A program made the position numbers and the translations under genes. Under the pieces are notes generated by a model that did not search any database, was not told where the DNA came from, and saw nothing but the letters and a program-made list of their open reading frames with translations. Of a stretch of DNA of 21,473 bases, positions 1 through 6,691 are shown piece after piece; position 1 is the first letter of the stretch; the number at the start of each line of letters is the position of its first letter. Source of the DNA: an uncultured Lachnospira sp. (GTDB lineage Bacteria; Bacillota; Clostridia; Lachnospirales; Lachnospiraceae); the NCBI GenBank assembly GCA_947306285.1, contig CAMZGB010000011.1:1-21473 (forward strand), written 5' to 3'.

Positions 1-1511
1 GTCTTTAGCCATAAGTTGCTATTTCCATTTACATATTCATCTAGTATTTTTACTAGTTCATCTGTATTAAAGAATTTTTCTGCACTAGGTCCTGTGAATT
101 TTTCTCTAATCTTGCTAGCATATGGTTCTTCTGCCAACCAGAATCTTACAGGAACTACGAAACCGAGTTTCTTTCTAAACGCCACTTCATCTGGAAGTAT
201 CTTAGATGCTGCAGTACGAAGTGCAATCTTGTTTTGCTCTTCAGTTACTTTGAACTCTGCTGGCAATCTAGATGCTATATCAAACATTCTTATGTCTGTA
301 AGTGGCATTCTAATCTCAAGTCCATGAGCAGTTGATGTCTTATCAACGTTTAAATAAATATCACCCTCCAGATAATTAATGATATCAATCATGCTCATTG
401 TATTAATGGCTGGATCATCTTTTGTTTCTTCATAAATGTCCTTAACCATATCAAATGGTTGCACATCTGGATCATAGTTTTTGAGAAGTTTCTGTTTTTC
501 CTCCTCTTTCATAATACTTGTGCTACCAATATATGCTTTGTTTTTAATCTTATCTTCGTTCACTGGATTTCTGTAAGCGTTGTAACCGCCGAAGAACTCA
601 TCTGCTCCCTCTCCTGAGTAACAAAGTGGATTATTTGCAGCTGCTGCTTTACATCCAAGTGAAAATGTGATGGCTGAAGCATCACCCAAAGGCATCTCCA
701 TGTTTTCCATTACAAATGGGATTTCATTAAAGTACTCTTCTGGTCCTACTTCTTTCAAAGAGAATTTTCTGCCGAAGTGCTCTGCTGTTTCTTTGGCGAG
801 GTCAGCTTCGTTATATCTAACTCCGTTATAAACCGCCTTGTCGCCAAGTGCTGTCTCATCATATCCAATTGAACAAGCTGTTGTAGCATCAGTAATCGCC
901 AAAACATAAGATGAATCAACTCCACCCGACAAGAATGAGTAAGCCTCTTCTTCAGGAAGTTTAACTTCTTTCACAATCTCATCCATAGTGTTTGAAATCT
1001 CATCTGCCCACTCTTCTAAAGACTTGCCTTCCTCAGGATTGAATTCAGGTTTGAAATATCTAGTAATATTTAGCCCACCATTTTCGAAAGTAAGATATCT
1101 TCCAGGCAGAAGTTTCTTAACTCCCTTAAACATAGTGTTCTCACCAGGGCAATATGTGAAATTCAAATAAAGTTGAAGCATATCATGATTGAATTCTTTT
1201 TCAAATCCATCTTGTGACATAATCTTTCTTATTTGATTTCCAAACAAAAGATCGTTATCTTCTGTCACATAATAATAGAAAGGTTTTGTGCCAAAGTGGT
1301 CTCTTGCACAGTAGATTTTATCTCCATCTACTATAGCAAATGAGAACATTCCGATAAGATGGTTTACAACATCTTCTCCCCATCTCTCATAACCTTTTGT
1401 AATGATTTCTCTTTCTCTATTCTTTGTGTCTTGCTCTTTGTCGATTTGAAGTTCGTCGCAAAGTGCATTCCAATTACGAATATGACCCTTATATTCTTTT
1501 AACTCAATCAT
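1..1511 (-). CDS. Asparagine synthetase homologue lacking the N-terminal Cys2 segment (3' end outside window)
   Basis: Class-II amidotransferase/asparagine synthetase family; 503 residues are visible and the C-terminus is cut by the window edge. The synthetase half is complete in motifs: the PPi loop SGGVDSS at residues 195-201, SGEGADEFFGGY near 299-310, and RKKLGFVVP close to the end. The glutaminase half is truncated. The protein begins MIELKEYKGHIRNWNALCDE, which aligns with the GEIYNHxxLR region of AsnB, so the leading MCGI segment with the Cys2 nucleophile is absent. The later glutaminase-fold part remains (GMFSFAIVDGDKIYCARDHFG, about residues 54-74, quoted in part). The start is firm: AAGGAG lies a few bases upstream of ATG 1511, and the TetR stop codon sits one base before it, leaving no room for a missing exon-like segment. 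Inferred role: ATP-dependent asparagine or other amide formation using free ammonia or a partner protein. Expression is probably coupled to the TetR gene. Confidence 0.9.
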   Translation of the reverse strand, partial: MIELKEYKGHIRNWNALCDELQIDKEQDTKNREREIITKGYERWGEDVVNHLIGMFSFAIVDGDKIYCARDHFGTKPFYYYVTEDNDLLFGNQIRKIMSQDGFEKEFNHDMLQLYLNFTYCPGENTMFKGVKKLLPGRYLTFENGGLNITRYFKPEFNPEEGKSLEEWADEISNTMDEIVKEVKLPEEEAYSFLSGGVDSSYVLAITDATTACSIGYDETALGDKAVYNGVRYNEADLAKETAEHFGRKFSLKEVGPEEYFNEIPFVMENMEMPLGDASAITFSLGCKAAAANNPLCYSGEGADEFFGGYNAYRNPVNEDKIKNKAYIGSTSIMKEEEKQKLLKNYDPDVQPFDMVKDIYEETKDDPAINTMSMIDIINYLEGDIYLNVDKTSTAHGLEIRMPLTDIRMFDIASRLPAEFKVTEEQNKIALRTAASKILPDEVAFRKKLGFVVPVRFWLAEEPYASKIREKFTGPSAEKFFNTDELVKILDEYVNGNSNLWLK

Positions 1512-1512
1512 C

Positions 1513-2139
1513 TTATTCTCCTTGTTTCTCTATTCCTAACGCTTTATGCCAGTTGATAAAATCTGCTATAAGTACTGCGTGTTTTTCCATATCTTCCCAA
1601 GTAAAATCTAATATGAACGGTTTATAAAACAATGCCCACACTGCAGTAGAGAACACATTCATTTGTTTTTCAGATATTTCTTTTTTTGCCAAGCCTCTTC
1701 CCTTTGCTTCCAAATAGAACTGATAGTGGATAGCATTCATTTTTTCGGTCCAGTTATTATGAAAGCTAGAATATCTAGTGCCTGAAGCGCATTTAATCAA
1801 AAGCGTGAATCCCTCTTTGTGATCATATAAATATTTTAACCATCTAGTATTTACATCTACATTCATATGAAATCCGTCGAAAATATCTTGATCTGTGAAT
1901 GTGGATAAATCAGATTCGGCTATTCTGGAAACATAGTTTCTCATTCCTTCAATTGTATCTTCTACTAATTCACAGAATAACTCTTCTTTACCTGAAAAGC
2001 GCTTATAAAGGGCACCCGTTGTTACACCTGCCTTTTTGCAGATTTCTGACAATTGTGCCATCTCAAATCCTTTTTCTAAAAAAACTTCCTTTGCCGCTTT
2101 AAGTAATCTTGGATCTATACTTCTATCTGGTAATGACAT
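1513..2139 (-). CDS. TetR/AcrR-family transcriptional regulator
   Basis: Predicted 208-residue cytoplasmic repressor-type protein. The N-terminal helix-turn-helix covers about residues 10-55 and carries the family signature (AAKEVFLEKGFE, then the recognition helix region TTGALYKRFSGKEELF). The ligand-binding C-terminal half is not similar to any member I can name, so the inducer is unknown. ATG 2139 is preceded by AAAAAAGGAGACTTACA, a strong ribosome binding site. The gene ends one base before the asparagine synthetase homologue, so the two are almost certainly co-transcribed and the regulator may control this unit. It could instead act on distant genes, and no efflux pump is adjacent. Confidence 0.9.
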   Translation of the reverse strand: MSLPDRSIDPRLLKAAKEVFLEKGFEMAQLSEICKKAGVTTGALYKRFSGKEELFCELVEDTIEGMRNYVSRIAESDLSTFTDQDIFDGFHMNVDVNTRWLKYLYDHKEGFTLLIKCASGTRYSSFHNNWTEKMNAIHYQFYLEAKGRGLAKKEISEKQMNVFSTAVWALFYKPFILDFTWEDMEKHAVLIADFINWHKALGIEKQGE

Positions 2140-2154
2140 TGTAAGTCTCCTTTT

Positions 2155-2307
2155 TTATTCTTCAGTAGTTTCTACTGTTTCTGTTGCCTTTTTGCTTTTC
2201 TTAGTCTTCAACGCAAATGTTATTAGTAAAGTAACTAACAAGTCCCAATAGGTAGCAGTCAATGTAATTTTGTCATTTCTATATTCCACCCGTGCGTAAA
2301 ACTCCAT
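2155..2307 (-). CDS. Possible 50-residue single-pass membrane microprotein
   Basis: Open frame just upstream of the TetR gene, reading MEFYARVEYRNDKITLTATY, then a hydrophobic stretch WDLLVTLLITFAL (about residues 21-33), then a basic patch (KTKKSKK) and an acidic Thr/Glu tail ending in EE. This order of soluble N-terminus, one membrane segment, positive patch and polar tail fits a small membrane protein. The stop at 2155-2157 is 15 bases before the TetR start, so the TetR ribosome binding site follows directly. Its own start is weakly supported: there is only GAAAGAG upstream, and a second in-frame ATG lies at 2311-2313. The predicted -10 box overlaps the upstream ATG, so translation may start on a near-leaderless message. 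Function unknown; it could be a chance frame in a 5' leader. Confidence 0.45.
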   Translation of the reverse strand: MEFYARVEYRNDKITLTATYWDLLVTLLITFALKTKKSKKATETVETTEE

Positions 2308-2311
2308 TACC

Positions 2312-2340
2312 ATTATACTCTTTCGTCGTAAATTCGTAAA
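2312..2340 (-). promoter_or_regulatory. Predicted sigma-A promoter for the TetR/asparagine synthetase unit
   Basis: On the minus strand, TTTACG (2340-2335), a 17-base spacer and a perfect TATAAT (2317-2312). Transcription would begin near 2305, at or within the ATG of the small frame. An exact 8-bp tandem repeat (ATTTACGA twice on the minus strand, 2341-2326) covers the -35 region and part of the spacer, and could be a regulator site. It lies just downstream of the terminator of the previous unit, which is where a new promoter is expected. Confidence 0.5.
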
Positions 2341-2374
2341 TAAAAAAGGGAGACCGAATCATTCGGTCTCCCTT
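2341..2374 (-). terminator. Strong intrinsic terminator of the lgt-rlmD-BIG2 unit
   Basis: A 14-bp perfect inverted repeat (AAGGGAGACCGAAT at 2346-2359 and its complement at 2361-2374) with an almost absent loop, followed on the minus strand by a T-rich run. It lies 14 bases after the stop codon of the exported-protein gene. Confidence 0.9.
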
Positions 2375-2387
2375 ATGCATCTAGTCA

Positions 2388-3440
2388 TTAACCAATGTAA
2401 CCTTTGGCCCTGAGATCTTGAATAATCATATCACGATTAAAATCAGGATTAAAAGCCTGTGATAAAAGTATATTAAAACGCTCCCATAATCTACTAAAAT
2501 CCAAAATCTTATATTTTGAAGTTCTATCATCTTTGTCTGTATAAGTTAATATTTGTTCTGGATATGAAAAGACATAAAAATCATTTTTACACATTGCTCC
2601 TGCAGGAACATCGCCCGAAAGCGAACTATCCGAAACATATCCTTTTCTTTGCAAATCAGTCAAAATATCGCTTAGTTGAATATTCTGAGATCTAAGTATA
2701 TGGTATCTTTCCCATGCTTTATCTGCATCAATAAGTTCATACACAGCATACGAACTACTTGAATTTGGGTAAGCTAGGACATTTTCATAGAATTTTATTC
2801 CGTCTGTATAATAATCAAAATATTGATCTGTTGTTTCCTCTTCTGTTGTGGTTTCAGGGGCTGTAGTCGTTTCTTCCTCTGTCGCTGTTTCAATGGTTGT
2901 AGTCGTTTCTTCTGTCGTAGTTGCTGGTGTAGTTGTTATTTGAGATGCTGTGGTTGTTTCATTAACTGTAGTTGTTTCTCCCTCTGTTGTTATTTCTGCG
3001 GTTGTAGTCGTTTCTCCCTCTTTCGTAGTTACTGGCGCTGTCGTAATTTCAGGTACTGTTGTTACAATTGGCGCAGCTGTTGGCTCAGGTTTGTTCTTAT
3101 TATTATCTATTATCTTTTTGTATTCTTTTTTAGATACAATTGTTACCTTACAAGCTTTTTTCACTTTTTTGTATTTTGCAATAATCTTGACCGTACCCTT
3201 TTTCTTTGCAGTAATCTTTCCTTTTTTATTTACTGTGGCAATCTTCTTATTAGTAGATTTCCACTTTACCTTACCTTTAAATCCTTTGGCTTTTAGTTTG
3301 TATGTTTGACCAACATACATTAATACTTTCTTTTTTGAAAGATGAGGTTTTTTAGAAGCCGCACTAACAAACACAAATAGAAGACTCATAGCTATAAGAG
3401 CCATTGCTACATATATTACAGGTTTTTTTAATTGTTTCAT
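2388..3440 (-). CDS. Exported BIG2-domain protein with Thr/Glu-rich linker and duplicated C-terminal module
   Basis: Predicted secreted or surface protein of 350 residues. A signal peptide covers about residues 1-28 (KK start, hydrophobic core, VSAASKK). A very basic bacterial Ig-like (BIG2) domain follows at about 34-103, with VGQTYKLKAKG, VKWKSTNKKIATVNKKGKIT and KKGTVKIIAKY as the typical strand pattern. Residues 118-205 are a low-complexity linker of TTT, TTE and TTA runs. The C-terminal part holds two copies of one module, about residues 211-269 and 283-349, recognised by WERYHILRSQ...LTDLQRKGY and WERFNILLSQ...IQDLRAKGY. There is no LPXTG motif, lipobox or choline-binding repeat, so it is either released or held by charge. 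Start ATG 3440 has a near-perfect AAAGGAGG. It lies 32 bases after rlmD and is probably co-transcribed with it. Function not known. Confidence 0.85.
   Translation of the reverse strand: MKQLKKPVIYVAMALIAMSLLFVFVSAASKKPHLSKKKVLMYVGQTYKLKAKGFKGKVKWKSTNKKIATVNKKGKITAKKKGTVKIIAKYKKVKKACKVTIVSKKEYKKIIDNNKNKPEPTAAPIVTTVPEITTAPVTTKEGETTTTAEITTEGETTTVNETTTASQITTTPATTTEETTTTIETATEEETTTAPETTTEEETTDQYFDYYTDGIKFYENVLAYPNSSSSYAVYELIDADKAWERYHILRSQNIQLSDILTDLQRKGYVSDSSLSGDVPAGAMCKNDFYVFSYPEQILTYTDKDDRTSKYKILDFSRLWERFNILLSQAFNPDFNRDMIIQDLRAKGYIG
2826..3090 (-). repeat. Degenerate Thr/Glu codon repeat tract
   Basis: The linker of the exported protein is encoded by imperfect short repeats. On the plus strand TGTAGTCGTTTCT recurs at about 2862, 2898 and 3003, separated by related variants. 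The tract should be prone to slippage-driven length change between strains, while codon-sized units keep the frame. Confidence 0.7.
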
Positions 3441-3472
3441 GACTTCCTCCTTTAAGAAGAAACAATAAATAA

Positions 3473-4864
3473 TTATTGTTTCTTAGACATTAATACTACA
3501 CTTTCCACATGAACCGTCTGTGGGAACATATCCACTGGTGTCACTTCTTTTAATTTATATCCGTTTACCTTAAGCCACGCCACATCACGAGCTAGCGTAG
3601 CACTATCACAACTTACATAAACAATGCGATTTGGGTTCATCTGTACCATTGTCTGTAGTAGTTTCTGGTCACAACCCTTTCTAGGTGGATCAACCACAAT
3701 CACATCCGGATGACACTCTTCACCATCGTTTTCACTAAAATATTTTGGTACAACTTCTTCTGCTGCACCTTCTAAAAACTCTACGTTTTCAATATTATTT
3801 ATTGTGGCGTTTTCCTTGGCATCCTCCACCGCTCTTTCAACTATCTCGACGCCAATCACCTTTTTACAATTCTTCGCCATCGACAAAGAAATTGTTCCAA
3901 TGCCACAATATAAATCCCAAACAATTGTATCTGTTTCTAGTTTGGCATACTCTATAGCCTTATCATACAACTTCTTTACTTGATCAGAGTTAACCTGGAA
4001 AAATGACTCTGGACTAATTCTAAACTTAATATCTCCTATGAAGTCTTCTATATATCCTGGGCCAAAGAGATGATTTGTTCTCTTTCCCATAATGACATTT
4101 CCTTGTGTCTTATTGATGTTTATGGAAATACTCGTCATATTCGAAATTGATTTTAATTTTTCTACTAACTTGTCTGCTTGTGGCAATTCATTTGAATTTG
4201 TCACAACACAAACCATTATCTGATTTGTTGATTTTGAAACCCTAATTAAGACATGTCTTACATATCCTTCCCCTGTTGTCTCATCATATGGCTCGATGCC
4301 TTCTTCTTTCATAAAAGAAATGACAGTGTCCATTATTTCTTTACAGACATCTTTTCCATCTATCTGGATTCCAAGCGCGCAACCATCTGTCTCAATAATC
4401 GAGTGTGTTCGACCCGCATAGAACCCATATGCAACCTCCCCATCTTTATTTCTGCCAACTGGGAATTGTGCTTTGTTTCTATAATAATATGGCTCCTCCA
4501 TTCCAATGATTTCATTTATTGGAATCTGGCAAGTATCAAAGCCACCTATTCTTTTAAAGTTATTGAAAACTTTGTTTGCCTTAAACTCTAGTTGCTTTTC
4601 ATAACTCATTGACTGCAGCTGACATCCACCACATTGCTTAGCCACACTACACTTTTCTTGTACTCTAAATTCAGATGGTGTAATAATCTCGATTAGTTTT
4701 GCAAAGGCGAAGTTTTTCTTTGCCTTCATAATCTTAACCTTACACTCATCTCCTATTACGGCGTCTTTAACGAACAAGGCATAGCCATTAACTTTGCCTA
4801 TGCCCTCTCCGTCTATACCTTGATCTGTAATTGTCACTTCTAGTTCGTCGTTTTTTTGATACAT
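3473..4864 (-). CDS. rlmD: 23S rRNA (uracil-C5)-methyltransferase, RlmD/RumA (TrmA) family
   Basis: SAM-dependent 463-residue RNA methyltransferase that makes 5-methyluridine, most likely in 23S rRNA. An N-terminal TRAM domain covers about residues 3-62. [4Fe-4S] ligands appear as C72, C78, C81 and C162. The SAM-binding motif is WDLYCGIGTISLSMAKN (316-332), followed by VVDPPRKGCD (390-399). The catalytic cysteine is C419 in VYVSCDSATLARD, and the probable base glutamate is E454 in VHVESV. Start ATG 4864 lies inside the 3' end of lgt (25-base overlap) and has AGGAAG upstream within lgt, so the two are translationally linked. In low-GC Gram-positives, paralogues may act on U747 and/or U1939, so the exact target base (RlmC, RlmD or RlmCD) cannot be fixed from sequence alone. 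Confidence 0.93.
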   Translation of the reverse strand: MYQKNDELEVTITDQGIDGEGIGKVNGYALFVKDAVIGDECKVKIMKAKKNFAFAKLIEIITPSEFRVQEKCSVAKQCGGCQLQSMSYEKQLEFKANKVFNNFKRIGGFDTCQIPINEIIGMEEPYYYRNKAQFPVGRNKDGEVAYGFYAGRTHSIIETDGCALGIQIDGKDVCKEIMDTVISFMKEEGIEPYDETTGEGYVRHVLIRVSKSTNQIMVCVVTNSNELPQADKLVEKLKSISNMTSISININKTQGNVIMGKRTNHLFGPGYIEDFIGDIKFRISPESFFQVNSDQVKKLYDKAIEYAKLETDTIVWDLYCGIGTISLSMAKNCKKVIGVEIVERAVEDAKENATINNIENVEFLEGAAEEVVPKYFSENDGEECHPDVIVVDPPRKGCDQKLLQTMVQMNPNRIVYVSCDSATLARDVAWLKVNGYKLKEVTPVDMFPQTVHVESVVLMSKKQ

Positions 4865-5616
4865 TTTTTCTTCCTATATATAATGGAAATAATTGTTCCA
4901 ACAAATACAACAATACTAATCCACTGTGATGTGGATAGGCCGAATGCTTCTCCCCTAACCGCATCGTATCTTAAAAATTCTAAAACAAATCTTATCACGC
5001 TGTATGCAAGTAAATATGTCTCGATAGTATAGTAGAATTTCTTTTTCACTTCTAACAAAATCAGCACGATTGCAAGAATCATAACTAGCGTTGCTTCCAC
5101 TAGTTGCACTGGGAATAGCGGAACGTTTGGAAGTGCTTGAGAGCCTTCAGGGAATGTGACCGCACCGAAGCCCTTGTATGGTCTACCATAACAACAACCC
5201 GCAAAGAAACACCCAATTCTACCAAATGCATGCATGATTGGAATCATAAAGATAAACCTTCTTAGATAATACCAAACTTGAATGTCATGTATTTTGCCTG
5301 CTAGCATCATACAAAGAATCGCGCCAATCAATCCTCCATAAAAAACAAATCCGTTTGTAATAACATTGATTAGATATTTGATTTCTCCTAATCTCGCCCA
5401 ATCAATCTCTCTAAATCCGATTATTAAGAATAAAATTTTAGATCCAAGAAACGCTCCTATTATCCCGTAACTCTCAACCGTCAACATTTCTAGTTTGTCA
5501 GCTTTGAATTTTTTGCACAAAGACAAAGCTACGGCGTTTGCAACAATGATTCCAAGTAGAATCATCAATCCGTAGAGTGGCATCTCAAATCCAAAGACGT
5601 TTAAATATTCGTGCAT
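4840..5616 (-). CDS. lgt: Prolipoprotein diacylglyceryl transferase
   Basis: Membrane enzyme of 258 residues that moves the diacylglyceryl group of phosphatidylglycerol to the lipobox cysteine of prolipoproteins. About seven membrane segments are visible. Family motifs: FVFYGGLIGA (91-100), MHAFGRIGCFFAGCCYGRP (128-146) with H129 and R133 in the Lgt signature, LFPVQLVEA (167-175) and RFVLEFLRYD (209-218). The GCFFAGCCYGRP form is the clostridial variant of the GRIGNFING signature. ATG 5616 is preceded by GGAGG at 5 bases. Only 16 bases separate the start from the terminator stem of yhaM, so its own promoter is not obvious and expression may rely on read-through. The 3' end overlaps rlmD. Confidence 0.95.
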   Translation of the reverse strand: MHEYLNVFGFEMPLYGLMILLGIIVANAVALSLCKKFKADKLEMLTVESYGIIGAFLGSKILFLIIGFREIDWARLGEIKYLINVITNGFVFYGGLIGAILCMMLAGKIHDIQVWYYLRRFIFMIPIMHAFGRIGCFFAGCCYGRPYKGFGAVTFPEGSQALPNVPLFPVQLVEATLVMILAIVLILLEVKKKFYYTIETYLLAYSVIRFVLEFLRYDAVRGEAFGLSTSQWISIVVFVGTIISIIYRKKKCIKKTTN

Positions 5617-5628
5617 TTATCCTCCATA

Positions 5629-5653
5629 TAAAAAGGGCTCTTAATGAGCCCTT
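5629..5653 (-). terminator. Intrinsic terminator between yhaM and lgt
   Basis: 8-bp perfect stem (AAGGGCTC 5633-5640, complement 5646-5653) with a 5-base loop, followed on the minus strand by TTTTTATAT. It begins right after the yhaM stop. The lgt ribosome binding site lies immediately beyond, so it may act as a partial terminator or attenuator. Confidence 0.75.
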
Positions 5654-5657
5654 CATA

Positions 5658-6605
5658 CTACTTACTTGTTTTTCTAATTCGTCTATCAAGGGCATTGTTC
5701 CATTTCAAAGTCCAACCATCTTCGTCTAGGTCAGCTTCTAACCCTTCTTTCATCATTTCTATTTTCGCATCTGTATCATCAGCCATATTTAAAGCAAGCG
5801 CTTCAATAATTGATGGCTGTTTTGGTGAACCATACTCAAGTTCTCCGTGATGTGCCAAAATACAATGCATTAATTCTTTTAATCTAACTGGTGAAAACCC
5901 TTCAATCTTGCTGGCCTTCTCTTTCACCATTTCTGTTCCAATCACAATGTGACCAATCAACTGTCCCGCATCCGTGTAGTCGTTCTGTGGGAAAGGTGAT
6001 AACTCAACCACTTTACCGATGTCATGACAAAGCGCAGAAGTTATTAACAAATCTCTGTTGATTTCTGTATATAATTCACAATATCCGTCACAAATCTTAG
6101 CAACATTAAGCGTGTGTTCCAAAAGTCCTCCGACAAATGCGTGGTGCATCATCTTGGCGGCTGAACTCTTCTTAAATGCAGCTTGGAATTTCTCGTCCTC
6201 TACAAAGATTGCAGTGAGTAGCTTTTTGTAATCATCAGTTTCAACTGTTCCGATGATTTGTACCACTTCGTCCATCATCTGGTCAATGTCTTTTGTAGTA
6301 CAAGGCAAGTAATCCGCCTCGTTCACCTCAGTCATCTCAACTTTTCTAGCGCGTCTAATGTTCATTTGAAGCGCTCCGTTGAATGATGTGATTTCGCCAG
6401 TCACTTCAACATAATCTAGTGAATCGAAATCGTCAATCGCTGGATCATTTGGCTCCCAAACTTTCGCGTTTAGCATGCCAGTCTTGTCCTGCAATGTTAC
6501 ATTTAGGTAATCTTTACCGGCCTTTGTTGTAGCCTGATTAACCTGCTTTACCATATAAATGGCTTGAATGTTGTTTCCTTCTTCTAGTGTATTAATGTAA
6601 TTCAT
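5658..6605 (-). CDS. yhaM: 3'-5' exoribonuclease YhaM family (OB-fold plus HD domain)
   Basis: 315-residue cytoplasmic nuclease of the YhaM/CBF1 family, which trims single-stranded RNA (and DNA in vitro) from 3' ends. An OB-fold nucleic-acid binding region covers about residues 10-90 (LNVTLQDKTGMLNAKVWEPN). The HD metal-dependent phosphohydrolase domain follows, with H164 in LLEHTLNV, the HD pair H194/D195 in ALCHDIGKV, H219, the H252/H253 pair and a late D277. Length and domain order match the family. It is transcribed divergently from mutS2 and followed by a terminator. ATG 6605 is preceded by AGAAAGAGG. Confidence 0.93.
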   Translation of the reverse strand: MNYINTLEEGNNIQAIYMVKQVNQATTKAGKDYLNVTLQDKTGMLNAKVWEPNDPAIDDFDSLDYVEVTGEITSFNGALQMNIRRARKVEMTEVNEADYLPCTTKDIDQMMDEVVQIIGTVETDDYKKLLTAIFVEDEKFQAAFKKSSAAKMMHHAFVGGLLEHTLNVAKICDGYCELYTEINRDLLITSALCHDIGKVVELSPFPQNDYTDAGQLIGHIVIGTEMVKEKASKIEGFSPVRLKELMHCILAHHGELEYGSPKQPSIIEALALNMADDTDAKIEMMKEGLEADLDEDGWTLKWNNALDRRIRKTSK

Positions 6606-6631
6606 AAATACCTCTTTCTAAGGTGCTAGGG

Positions 6632-6660
6632 TTTACCTAACATCCATTCTTTATTATAAT
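6632..6660 (+). promoter_or_regulatory. Predicted sigma-A promoter of mutS2
   Basis: TTTACC (6632-6637), exactly 17 bases, then TATAAT (6655-6660). Start would be near 6667, giving a leader of about 25 bases. The ribosome binding site is a modest AAAGG (6680-6684). The -10 lies in the palindrome ATTATAAT shared with the divergent promoter. Confidence 0.6.
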
Positions 6661-6681
6661 TGATTACAGAATTATAAGCAA
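6653..6681 (-). promoter_or_regulatory. Predicted divergent promoter of yhaM
   Basis: Minus strand TTGCTT (6681-6676), 17 bases, TATAAT (6658-6653). The -10 overlaps that of mutS2 on the opposite strand. The -35 is only half consensus, so this is weaker than the mutS2 promoter. Leader about 40 bases. Confidence 0.45.
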
Positions 6682-6691
6682 AGGTATTATT

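Noticed and set aside
16..327. Plus-strand frame of 103 codons opposite the asparagine synthetase homologue
   Set aside because: The opposite frame carries the complete family motifs; this one has no ribosome binding site or recognisable domain.
2823..3309. Two long plus-strand open frames opposite the exported-protein gene
   Set aside because: They mirror the Thr/Glu repeat tract, give Cys/Phe- or Val/Ser-rich nonsense composition, and lack ribosome binding sites. The minus-strand gene has a signal peptide, a known domain and a strong ribosome binding site.
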